From assembly GCA_030674155.1 (NCBI GenBank), contig CM060326.1, positions 38,185,265-38,249,264 on the forward strand: 64,000 nucleotides of DNA, given 5' to 3'. The position numbers and the translations under genes are program-made. Position 1 is the first letter of the stretch. Each line of letters opens with the position of its first letter. Shown here piece by piece: positions 12,701-21,300 of this stretch. The stretch is from Stramonita haemastoma (lineage: Eukaryota > Mollusca > Gastropoda > Neogastropoda > Muricidae). The notes beneath the pieces are model-generated. The model did no database searches and had not been told where the DNA came from. It was given only the letters and a program-made list of their open reading frames with translations.

Positions 12701-15700
12701 GTATCTATACCTGAATGGGGGAGGGGGGGGTCTGCACAATATTGCCAAGTTCAGCTTTTGTTGAAGGTTTTTCTTACATGCTCTGAATGTATGGTGCATT
12801 CAGGACCTCATTTTATCATGTCATCCAAAATACAAGCTCCCAGTCCACCACTCATGGTCTAGTGGATAGGAAGAAAGTTGGGCTTCAGACGGTTATTGAA
12901 TTTATGACCTTTTACTTTCTAAATAGGTGCCTATCATCACCAATCCTCCCGCTATAGCTGCAATTGTTCCTACGCCATCAAAGAGCAAGAAGTCAGGGCT
13001 GACAGAGGGGGAAGTTTGGGTACATATGGTAAGATGGCGAGGTTTAGTTTAGATAATGCAAATCCAGAGGACTGGCAGTACGGAGGAATGTGGATCTGAC
13101 AAATAGAGCATCCTCAGTGGTGTTCTGACCCAGCCTGTAGACACAAAAATTCAGCTCTTTCATTAGGAAAACTGGACCATTCTGTTAATTTTTCTTTTTT
13201 CTTTCTTTGTTTTCTTTTTTCTTTGTTTCTTCTTTGAATGCTCGGATAGCATCTATTATCTGTCATACGAGCAAAAATGATTTGTGCTGCCGGCGCCTGA
13301 GAAGTGAGGCCCAGCACATCTAACTTTGGCGTGGGAGAGAATTGGTATATTTTGTCTGTCTGGAAAAAATGCAGGAGAGTTGCCAAGTGGGCAGAAAATA
13401 GGAAAAGAAGGTGGTGACAGGAAGAAAAGGTACAAAGCAGAAAAAAGAGAGGGATAGAAAAGAGGGAACCCCTAGCACAGAATTTCCAGAAGGATGCTAT
13501 TTATACTGACAGGCCCCTGGCATCCATACGAGGGATTCTGTTTCTGAACAGTAGTCTGGAGAGATGGATCTCTTTGCAATTTTTTAACTTTAAAAAATGT
13601 CTAAATGTGTGCATCAGCCTGTGGGGCTATGACCAAATATCAGAAAATGCACGGTTTTATAAGTACACTTCTAGGAGCACGACACAATCAGAAAACATGT
13701 ACCTTCATAGCTGCCACACCTGCCAGCTAACGTGACGTTTGTCTGATTCCTCCATGCAGGCATGACAGTGACCCCAACGACAGCCAGGAAGCCACTTCAT
13801 CGGAACCTGCTTCTCAGGAATCGGAGAAAAGCAGTGGCGCCGCGGGCAACAAGAAAAGTGGTGCATCCTCCGCCAAGGACGATTCCAAACCCGTCAGAGC
13901 CGGCACAAAACAGACAAAGCTGGAGGACTTTGGTGCCAAAGTGAGAAGTGGAGACAAAGACTCTGTGGTGAATGGCTCAGCAAAAACTACCGCCAGGCAG
14001 ACGGGGAAGGGTGGGGGTCAGGGTGAAAGTGGGGACAGTTCAAAGGCAGCACGGGAACAATCGAAAACTCAGGGGCGGAAACGACAGGCGGGCGGGGAGA
14101 GTGAAAGCAGTGCAGCATCAGCAAGCAAGCGAAGCAAGGACGACGCGGAAGAAAGTAGCAAGAAAGCCCCAGGACCAAAAGGCAGCAAGCAGCCTCGTGA
14201 GTAGTCCAAAGTTTCTGTCTTTCTTTTTTTTTTTTCATTTTTGAAAAAGTGAACTGGTTTTGCTTGGTAGGTAGAGTGTAGTTCCTGTGAGGTAATTTCA
14301 GAATCAAGTAAACTCTGTGGCATTTGTCATTCTCTTCATTACGGATGTAGCATTCCTGATTCAGTTGCCATGATCTCGTGAAAAGTTTGGGGGTTTTTTG
14401 CTTTCAAGTCTGTGGTGAGTTTTATCAAAGCTTTCTGTTACTTTCTTCCTTTTTTTTCCATGGTGAATGTACTGTGTACAAGACAAAAGTTCATACAAAA
14501 GAACATATTGAGAGTATGTGTCAGAGTTTTCTGAATCTAGCGGTTCATGAGGTACTGTTATTGGGGAATGTGATGATGGTTATCACTCTGTTGTTGGTGT
14601 CTAGGTGTAGCTCCTTGGCAAAGTCAGAAGTTATCAGTAGGGGGTTTAGTGAGTGGTAAGCTATGTAAATTGGCTCACCACTGGCACCAGTGAACATCAC
14701 AAAAGTGACCCAGAAGCATTGTAGGATCAGTTGTGGCTGGTGGTCTCCAGATGGTCTGACATGAATAGTTTTCTGTAAACCTTCTATTCTGAAGATATGG
14801 AAACGAATCTAGTTGTGACTTGGAATGACAATGTCCCTGATTTTTGTCTTTATGGAAGTCTTTTCCCCACATTTTATTTTGATCATAGAATCACTGCTAC
14901 AGATTGCTGTATTGAGATAGATGAGGTGGGAGATGAGGTGGGAGTAGGAAACCATAATTCTTTTCTTCTCTCTCAACTCCTCTGGGAATTGTTTGGACAC
15001 TGCACTCTGAAGCTGTTCAGTAGTTTCTACCATTTATGTGGGTTGTGTGCTAAAAAGCATGATGAAGGGTGTGTATCATTGATTTGATGTGTGTATTATT
15101 GAATTGGTTTTTTTTTGATCAGCTCTGTGAAAGGTGACGAAGCAGAGAGTGGTGAGGATTCGCAGTCATCAAGTCGAGGTGCTGGCAAGAGGAGGGGCAG
15201 GTCATCGTCCCCATCACCTCCTCCACAGCGTGGCGTTCCTCCAAAAAAGTACAGTCCCCTTTTTTCTCTCCTTTTCTTTCACCCTTTTTTCTCCTATTCC
15301 TACAGTATGTTAGTAACTCCCAATGTCAGCATAGTCTCTCATCCACCCCCTGCCTTTGTTTTTTCCTCTTTAGTACATTGAGGTGATTGCCTTGTGTCAA
15401 TTTTAGGCTTTTGTAGTGCATGATTTGCTTCTTGTTTTTCATTCTTTTTTCCCCCCCCTCATCCTCTAGAAACAGAAGATTTGAGCATTGCACCCCAGTG
15501 GCTATAAGGTCCATCTTTTTCGTGTTGTAAACAGTATGACAAGATACACTGCAGAAACTCCCCAGGAAAGCAGTTCTTAGGACAAAAAGTAAAAGAGAAA
15601 ACTGGTAAAGAAGCTCACACCTGAAGGTTTAGACCAGACTTGGCTTGACGCTGTGACTTCTTCCTTCACTCCTTGAGGACTCACTAGGGCACTGCGCTAC

Positions 15701-17045
15701 TTTTTTTAAAGAGTGAGTCATGTGCAGGCTGAACCTGGCTGATCCCACCTCTCTCCAGGTCACACCTGCCTAACTGTAACGATTTCCTCTGGTCACTTAA
15801 GTCACAATTGAGAGAGGATTTGCTGTCAGCTCAGCAGCCCTCAAATATAAGAAAGCCCACAATATGTATGAAAAAGGATAATGAGAAGAAAAATAATTTT
15901 GATTGTAAATGAAAAATTAACTGTTCTGAAAAGGTACAACATGGGGAAAAAAAAAGAAGAAGAAAATGTTATAGAACTAGAAAATAAACAAAAACTTGCA
16001 AAAAGTTTCAGATTATGCAGCTTGAAATAAACTTTTGTGACATACCTCCACCCCAAATTCATAGCTTGGGAAGTTATTCTATATGACACTGTTAGTAAGG
16101 ATGAACATGGATTATTTTTGCCCTACAGGGCACGCTTGACGCGGGGGAACTAAAAGCGGCAGAAGATAGTGAAGAAAGAAAATCCCAAGAGAGTGACACC
16201 ACCCCCTCCACTAGTTGCAGTTCGTTACGTGGCACGTCTGAGAAAGGTGTAGCCCCTGCCCCCAACCGCAATGTGTGAGTCTTAAGAGCATTCAGCTGGC
16301 ATATCGGAACAGTGTCAGAAAGCTTAGGAAGAAGTGTGGATGTAGATTTCTGTTTCTTACTTGAGTGTTTGTGTTGTGTTTTGGAGTGAGTGTAGTATCT
16401 TCTTTCCTTTTTCCATATTGTGTTGTGCGTGTTGATGAGTGTATATTTTCTCTTCTCTTTTTCCAATATTGGGTGGTTTGTGTGTGTGTTTGGAGTGAGT
16501 GTAGTATCTCCCTCTTCTCTTTTTTCCAATATTGGGTGGTTTGTGTTGTGTTTATGGAATGAGTGTAGTATCTTTCTCTTCTCTTTTTTCCAGTATTGGG
16601 TGGGATGTGTAATGCTTAGTCTCCTGTTGTACTTGTGAAGGTCTGGCCTCAATTGACACATTCCACTTCAGTGCAGTTTATAATTTTGTTCAGGAGGCTT
16701 GCTCGGCATGTTTTGTAGAGTTCTGACATGAGTGACAGGAATTTTAACGTGCATGTTTGATCTTCTGCTTCTATTACACACAAAGGAATGTAAGGCACTG
16801 GCAGGTCTGCACATAGGTGTTGACCTTGGAAATCTCAAACTTTCCCACCCATGATTCATCAGAGGCTGCCACGAAGATTTGAACTTAAGTGTTAACCACT
16901 CTGTTCTATCTGTCTGAGTGAGTGTGCAATGTGTTGAGCATGTACATAGGAATGAGCACACCCATAGGCAGTTGTGGAAGAGGAGAGGATAGTGGAAAGG
17001 GATTGGGGGTCTCAAAGAAGACAACCATGCTCATATATGCACACA

Positions 17046-17113
<68 letters not shown>

Positions 17114-18393
17114 GTACACAACATACAGAAGCTTTAATGAATCTGTAACATCCACTTTCAAGAAATTAGCAAAAGACATGACAAAAAACGTTAAATTTAT
17201 CAATTAAAAGGTGAAGACAATAAAACGTCAAGGCATATGATAAGGATCTTGTCCATGAGTCTGATTACTGAAATCTGACATGAACTGTTGTTGTATACAT
17301 GTATGTGTTTTCAATATTCATTTCTTTTATTTTAAGGGTAATGGATAAACACTCTTATGCCTTTTGTGTTCAGGAGGCGCGCACGCCCCATATCCAACGG
17401 CACATCGGACGGTGAGGAGCACAGCACGCAGGACTCTGACTCTCAGGCCTCCAGTTCAGCCAGCAAACTGGCCGCTCTGACCCGCGCCATTGAACTGGTG
17501 CCCACCGCACAGGTCAACAAAGACACAGAGGAGGAAACCCTCAATGTGAGTGTTTTGCTGGGGTTTTCTTCTTCTTGTTTTTTCCATTCCTCCTCCTTCA
17601 CTTTTTAGCCGCCGTTGTAGTCTAGTGGTTAGGGCGTTGGACTCATAATGTAAAGGTTGCGGGTTCGATCCCAGCTTTCGGCTATGGCATTGTGCCCTTG
17701 GAAAAGGCACTTTACAGCTATTTTCTCACCCCACCCAGGTGTAAAAGGGGCACCAACCTTGTGTTGGGGGTTAACCCTGCGATAGACTGGCGTCCTATCC
17801 AGGGGGAGTCTATGACTCTTCAGTCGCTTAACGCCACAGAAACCGGGATAAGCACCGGCCTGATGAGCCTTAGGCTCGGGACAGACTTTAACTTTAACTA
17901 ACCTCCTTCACTTTCACTATCCTGTTTTCTTTTCCATCAAACTGGCAGCAGCAGGTTCCATGTTGGTGGCCAGCCTGCTTTCCACATCATGTGGATCAGT
18001 TTTTACAAGACTTCATGAATATCGTGTTGGACATTTTCTGAACTATCTCCACTTTTTGTGGTTTGTCCAAAAATGGGTTACAGTTAAGTTGAATGTTTGT
18101 TGTTTTTTTTATTTGGCATTCATATTTCTTACTTGCTCACTTTTTCTGTTTTCAGTCCTGTTAATAGTAAGGATTTTTAATGTACCTTTCAGAAATATGC
18201 CTCATTCACATTTTTGGTTGTTTTCAGTTCCATTGAGAGCAAGATCTTTTCATGTGTAATCATTCTTCTTACACACTCACTCTCTGTGTATTCATTTCTG
18301 TTGATAGCAAAATCTTAAATTTATGGTATATTTCTTATATGCTTCTACCTGTGTTTTCAGTCCCGTCGACGAACTCGCCCACGGAAGAAGTAG
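239..18393 (+). CDS. PDS5: PDS5 cohesin-associated protein, 3' part of gene (multi-exon, 5' end outside window)
   Basis: PDS5 binds the RAD21/SCC1 part of chromosomal cohesin and, with WAPL and sororin/eco factors, controls cohesin loading, release and acetylation in the nucleus. Exons read from the sequence: 239-307, 3726-3862, 5173-5296, 6093-6296, 6874-6988, 7678-7810, 9069-9191, 9988-10041, 12043-12206, 13760-14196, 15134-15248, 16129-16274, 17374-17545, 18361-18393 (TAG at 18391). Nearly all have clean AG/GT borders and matching phases. Family signatures include [71 protein letters not shown] and [17 protein letters not shown], all in the order seen in vertebrate PDS5A/B. From 13,760 on, the protein is a disordered S/K/E/D-rich tail ending RRRTRPRKK, like the basic end of PDS5B. 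Oddities: one-base deficits near 6203 and 15243, and a poorly phased extra exon candidate at 12,927. Recognition as PDS5 is secure; A versus B paralogy is not resolved. Confidence 0.95.
391..2910 (+). repeat. SINE-like repeat (family C) split by a TTAA transposon
   Basis: The left piece (about 389-419, TTGTTGTTGCCTATTCCCAA then CTTAA) and the right piece (2710 onward, TTAACGCCTTGGGGATCACT, then AAAATGCACTCAG) join into the same sequence found unbroken at about 48,778-48,935 (TTGTTGTCGGGCGTTCCCGC, then GCTTAACACCCTGGGGGGTC, then ACCAAGAATATGCACTC). The family recurs at 24,815, 41,040, 58,648 and 60,738. The split point is exactly the TTAA duplicated by the transposon. Confidence 0.75.
420..2709. 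mobile_element. TTAA-flanked non-autonomous DNA transposon, copy 1
   Basis: TTAA at 416-419 and 2710-2713 bracket 2,290 bp. The ends form an imperfect inverted repeat: GGTGGACCACTGC on the left, and GGGGGACCGCGGC read inward from the right. The interior is AT-rich and has no recognisable transposase. It is colinear with copy 2 at 31,972-34,291: CATGAAATTT at offset 61 in both, ATTGCACTCAG near offsets 406/417, CGTTTTGAGAAAA near 514/525, CCAATCAG near 1852/1902, and a shared ATAATCCCAAAA about 55-60 bp before the right end. TTAA duplication fits piggyBac or Kolobok superfamilies; the G-rich termini are not typical piggyBac ends, so the superfamily is open. It lies in a PDS5 intron. Confidence 0.8.
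3525..3635 (-). repeat. tRNA-derived SINE head fragment
   Basis: On the minus strand this reads GGGCCTGATGGGTTGGTGAT, then CTGGCGCC, and further on GCGAGTTTGATTCTCG, which has a Pol III A-box/B-box look with a B-box like GAGTTTGATTC. A G-run at about 3539-3549 adjoins it. It is a fragment and not a functional tRNA. Confidence 0.5.
3895..4178 (-). repeat. tRNA-derived SINE (family B), inverted
   Basis: The sequence runs from a TATCGAGGATAATGGAATAA end through GCGGAACAGGATTTAACGTG and CCTCGGTTTATAGTCTCATC to AACTCCAGGGGAAAAATCCC. This is the reverse complement of the full-length copy at 49,687-50,066, whose head carries AGTGGTTAGACC and GGGTTCGAATCC. It lies just downstream of the PDS5 exon at 3726-3862. 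Confidence 0.85.
4178..4224. repeat. (GA)n microsatellite
   Basis: About 23 uninterrupted GA dinucleotides follow the SINE. The open frame of alternating R and E across it is a repeat artefact. Confidence 0.95.
4850..4965 (-). repeat. Degenerate family B SINE 3' end
   Basis: GGGATAATAGATAAGCAGTC followed by a GTTTTTTACATGCAGTCC-like stretch and TTATCAGTTCCCATTCGTAG matches the tail half of family B, more decayed than the copy at 3,895. Confidence 0.65.
5265..5485 (+). repeat. 58-bp tandem repeat containing a duplicated splice donor
   Basis: The exon-intron border ATCAAT|GTAAGT (GT at 5297) recurs as ATCAATGTAAGTGC (GT at 5355) and ATCAATGTAAATGC (GT at 5413), each followed by CTGGTCTTAGATTTACAG and a CTCCTTAGCTC stretch. 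A fourth partial copy ends near ATCAACTAGG at about 5471. The array thus carries two exact and one weakened copy of the donor of the PDS5 exon 5173-5296. Use of either downstream donor would add 58 or 116 nt and shift the frame. Confidence 0.9.
5755..5890 (+). repeat. Family B SINE head fragment (degenerate)
   Basis: GCCAAGTGGTTAGTGTGTTG, then GGGCATGGGTTCTGATGTCT, then GGAGGGGATTTTTCCTCCGG and AGTTAACA match the tRNA-like head and following segment of family B. The B-box has decayed (GGGTTCTGATG in place of GGGTTCGAATC). Confidence 0.65.
6093..6296 (+). CDS. PDS5: PDS5 exon with a one-base deficit (frameshift)
   Basis: The exon starts in phase 0 as [20 protein letters not shown] and reads to LAAND followed by CCC TGA. 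The conserved continuation [15 protein letters not shown] is in the next frame. Adding one base in the C-run 6203-6206 joins both halves (vertebrate PDS5 has DPVKERR here) and also gives the phase 1 that the next exon (6874, G|GT CTG) requires. The coding sequence is otherwise intact on both sides. A base missing from a homopolymer in the assembly is the simplest reading; a true null allele is the alternative. Confidence 0.85.
9510..9725. repeat. (CA)n/(CG)n compound microsatellite
   Basis: A long CA tract with CACG and CGCA interruptions spans the PDS5 intron between the exons at 9069 and 9988. Minus-strand open frames of alternating V and C over it are artefacts. Confidence 0.95.
10484..11490. 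repeat. 33-bp minisatellite, about 29 units
   Basis: The unit is TCTCCAAGTACAGTTTGTGA followed by CAAGGAATCCATC, with insertions such as CTTTCC or TTCTC in some units. I count 29 ACAAGGA/ACAAGGG cores. The left part is mostly CAATTTGTGAC or CAATTTGCGAC and the right part mostly CAGTTTGTGAC, so the units are regionally homogenised. The 33-bp period keeps long minus-strand frames open (up to 348 codons of an [15 protein letters not shown] repeat). These are not genes: several overlapping frames are open and the array sits in a PDS5 intron. Confidence 0.95.
12320..12590. repeat. ~127-bp tandem duplication in PDS5 intron
   Basis: Two and a partial third unit share TTTATACCTGG, then GGAGTCTTGTGCTCTTCT, then GTATATTGTATTGC-like sequence and TTATTGTAAAGC. 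Copies are diverged and no coding signal is seen. Confidence 0.7.
12927..13028 (+). other. Candidate cassette/poison exon in PDS5
   Basis: A good acceptor (CTTTTACTTTCTAAATAG) and donor (GTAAGA) flank 102 nt. It is open in one frame ([20 protein letters not shown] and on), but that frame does not match the phase-2 junction of the flanking exons (12206 and 13760). In the required phase it reads a TAG after nine codons. The flanking exons join perfectly without it (AC|G CAT GAC). It could be a regulated poison exon, a lineage-specific alternative exon, or chance. Confidence 0.4.
13760..14196 (+). CDS. PDS5: PDS5 long disordered-tail exon
   Basis: This largest coding exon seen encodes about 145 residues rich in S, K, E, D and G ([20 protein letters not shown] at its start, [20 protein letters not shown] near its end). 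This fits the low-complexity C-terminal tail of PDS5, which has no fixed fold and carries regulatory sites. [11 protein letters not shown] segment (about 13,905-13,935) resembles a degenerate PCNA-interacting motif (QxxLxxF without the second aromatic). The exon ends in phase 1. The next exon fits that phase only if its acceptor is GAAAG|GTGAC (start 15,134). Confidence 0.85.
16129..16274 (+). CDS. PDS5: PDS5 tail exon preceded by a phase break
   Basis: The only open frame is [20 protein letters not shown] and onward, starting in phase 0. The preceding exon (15134-15248) ends CCA AAA AA in phase 2. One extra A in the A-run 15243-15248 would reconcile them (PPKK|GTLD). The 3' side is sound: AAT GT|G AGG CGC joins in phase to the exon at 17374. 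Confidence 0.75.
16360..16612. repeat. ~65-bp tandem repeat after a PDS5 exon
   Basis: Four units share GGAGTGAGTGTAGTATCT (or GATGAGTGTATATTT), then TCTTCTCTTTTTTCCAATAT and TGGGTGGTTTGTGT. Both strands carry open frames across it because of the repeat period. Confidence 0.8.
17041..17112. repeat. (CA)n microsatellite
   Basis: An almost pure CA tract in the PDS5 intron, interrupted once near 17,052. Confidence 0.95.
17325..17373 (-). repeat. Family B SINE terminal fragment forming the acceptor of a PDS5 exon
   Basis: AAGGGTAATGGATAAACACT then CTTATGCCTTTTGTGTTCAG aligns with GAGGATAATGGAATAAGCAC then TCATGTGATTTTTTACATCCAG in the family B copy at 3,911. The AG at 17,372-17,373 is the acceptor used by the constitutive-looking exon 17,374-17,545, so its polypyrimidine tract appears to derive from an inverted SINE end. 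Confidence 0.6.
17608..17902 (+). repeat. tRNA-derived SINE (family A), copy 1
   Basis: The head GCCGCCGTTGTAGTCTAGTG then GTTAGGGCGTTGGACTC has an A-box, and GGTTGCGGGTTCGATCCC has the B-box. The body contains GATAGACTGGCGTCCTATCC and the end GATGAGCCTTAGGCTCGGGA followed by TTTAACTTTAACT. The target-site duplication CTCCTTCACTTT lies on both sides. The pseudo-anticodon loop CTCATAA gives CAT. Confidence 0.9.
18361..18393 (+). CDS. PDS5: PDS5 terminal exon ([10 protein letters not shown] stop)
   Basis: TGTGTTTTCAG precedes TCC CGT CGA CGA ACT CGC CCA CGG AAG AAG TAG, in phase with the previous exon (CTC AAT|). The short arginine/lysine C-terminus matches the basic end of vertebrate PDS5 proteins. 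The preceding intron carries two similar TTTTCAG(T) acceptor-like motifs near 18,150 and 18,222. Confidence 0.9.
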   Translation, partial: SRRRTRPRKK

Positions 18394-21300
18394 AAGCAGG
18401 AGGGATGGACGGTGTAAGAAAGGGAGGGAGGGAGGATGATAGAAGTCACTGCCGTCGGCTGACCACCACTACTGCAGCAGAACAGTTTGAAACAAGGGAC
18501 CTGACTCCACAGTGGACTGGACTTCAGACTGACGGACTGTGGCTCGGTCCTGGTGGTGTGGGCGTCTGTTTCTGTTTCTTTGCCCTCTCTCCTGGCAAAG
18601 ACACTTACTTACAGCCTTGTAAGGAGGGGAGGGGTGGGGGATGCCTTGTATAAAATTTTTTTTTTTTTTTTTTAAAGAGAGAGAGCAACAGCAAATGAAG
18701 CATTAGGATATATATCAAGGAAATCTACACATTGGTCAAACCTTGTGAAAAAATGTGTCCAAAAAGCAGTTGGTGGTTAAAGCATTGTTCGCAGCTGTAT
18801 CTTGTGCCGTGTTCCACGAAGTAGGGAGTTAACACAGGTGTGGGTGAAAGGCAGTGTGTGTGCTAGGGGAGTTCCTATATTAGGTGTCGCAGCAGAAGGG
18901 TGTGAACCTAAGCAAGCTCTTCAGAACTCTGCAGAAAATCATCTCAGCTAACTCCTTGGCTGATTTGAAAAAAAACAACCCCAAAATGAAGAAGAAATTG
19001 CAGTTTGCCCTTTATGTACAAAAAGTGATGTGAAATAATACAATGTGTGTGCCAGTGTAAAAAGCTATACAGATTGAAGGCTTTATGTAGCAGTTGAAGG
19101 ATTGTGTTGAATGGAATATTATCAATGATGGTTTACATCAAGAAAAGAAACATGGAGCACACAGCACTGTGCATAAAAGCAGTCTGCGGAAATGTCAGTT
19201 TAGACTATAACAGGAGACTGACCTCTGTAGAACACGGGAAGACGTCTCTGGCAAGCAAGAATTGGTTTGAAGTGACAGATACGATACATTTGTGCGCAGT
19301 GAGGTGATATTGTCGCAAGCCTTTAGGAAGATCAGATTGGAATTCCCCACACCCTTCCCATCCACCTTCATTCTCTTGTCATCTGAGAAAGTGAACAATT
19401 GGTACGCTATGAAGAGTCCAGTGTATGTGCCCGTTACCATCTGTGCTTCATTTTGATTTGGTTCTGCATGTAGAGCATCGCGTACAGTGGCAAGGCTGGA
19501 ATTCTACAGCAGATCAGAATGTGACTCATATTCTCTAACACTGTGTGGGTCTCTGTCCATAAAGGAATGAGAGATCCATAATGGTTTGTTTTTGGTTTTT
19601 TCCTTTTTTCATCCTAAAGTCATACTTGTTCATCCTTCGACAGATTTCTCTAACTTATTGTTGTTGGTAAGTCTCCGTGAATATGTGCTGTGTTCATTGA
19701 ATAATGATGCACTGTCAAATGCTGTGTGTGTGCGTGCGCGAAAGGTTGTCCCTGTTTTGGTGTTTTGTGGGGTAGACGTTAGTGCAGATATCGCATCATC
19801 AGTTAATCATGTAATCCCCACTTCTTCTTTTCTTTTAAGCATTGTCTGAAACATTTTCATTTCTGTTCAGAGCCTGTTAGTTTTTGAACATGGGATATTG
19901 ATTGTTATGGTGCAGCTCATCTGTATTTGTTGTGTACTAAAAGAATGACAGCCAACCTTAGAAAGATCTATTTTGTCCAAGTGTAAAATCAATGGTTGAT
20001 ATCTCTCTCTCCTTGTTCAGCTAAGGAACCACCATTGATAACATCAAAGAATATATGTAAACAAGGCATATGTGTATGGTCTTCAGTGTGGTTCATGTTG
20101 AATAATGAATTGTCTGTAAAATTAAAATGATTCAGTTCAGTTTTCTTTTCATGGTGTGTTTGTGATCGAGTGCCTTTGTTCTTCGAGTACATGCAGCTCC
20201 TAGATGAACTCACCCTAAGTCAGTCAGCAAGTTTATTTTCTGGATCATTTATTCCGCATACTAAGTGAAAAAGCACAGCAATTTAACGGATAGTTTATTG
20301 TGCAGTTGTACCAAAATATGATAAATAGATCAAAAGTGGCTTCATAATTCAGCTTTCTGTAGATTTCTTTTTTAAAGTTTCTATTTTAAGGTCGTTGGTT
20401 TTTTTTAGATTTGATTTTATTCAGTTATTTGTTTTCATTGAAGAAAATGTAATTTGACATAGCCATCTTAACAGAATGTTGATGCTGAAGAAATGATTGC
20501 TCAGTGGCCTTTTTTGGGGGGTGTGGGTGTTAATATGTGGCTAAGGAAATGTAGCTGCAAGTGCTGAGGCACTCTCTTCGTAATCAATTAAAAAAAAAAA
20601 AATCAATTTACATATATATGCAAATTTAGTTATACATTGTCCTGTGAAGCCAGAGAGAAGGTTTTTTTTTTTTTAAGTCAGCAATCTTAGCTTGCTTTTA
20701 AAGTAAAATACAGAGAGAGGAAATGATCCATATGTTTTCATGTGGTTTTTAGTGTGAGAAAATAAGAAAGCTGATTTGGTGATGCAATGACAGAGAAGTT
20801 TTCTTTAAAAAAAAAAAAAAAATTCATTTAAGTGGAAAACTTGTACAACTTTTTTGTCTTTCAGGGACACTTAGCACACTTTAATTCTACCATAAACAGT
20901 ATTGACAGTCGAGAGCTGTCGTTAGTTTTGCACAGTTTACATTTCAGTTTTATATGAAATAGATACCAAATAACATGAAATATTACCAGGTAATATATAA
21001 GCTGGTGGATATGAAAGAGATGGTATGTATTTTGAGTTCAGTTGTCGTTTTGAAATCACATCTCCTGAAGTTGGGGCATGTAGTAACAGGCCTGTGTGTA
21101 ACTCGGAACAAATCTGTGGAGTGTTCCTGTGAAACACCAGTGAGTCTAATCATTTACTGGGTGTACTTTATTTTTTTTAATAATTTTAAGAAGACCCATG
21201 TTGTCTGATATCATCCATGATGACTCCAGATATAAAGTCATCAATATGTAAAGGTGTGCCAGAATGACAGGCATGAATTAACAAATGTAGATAATAGGAA

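Noticed and set aside
13762..13944. ORF starting [20 protein letters not shown]
   Set aside because: It is a shadow frame of the PDS5 tail exon; the frame that matches flanking phases reads [18 protein letters not shown].
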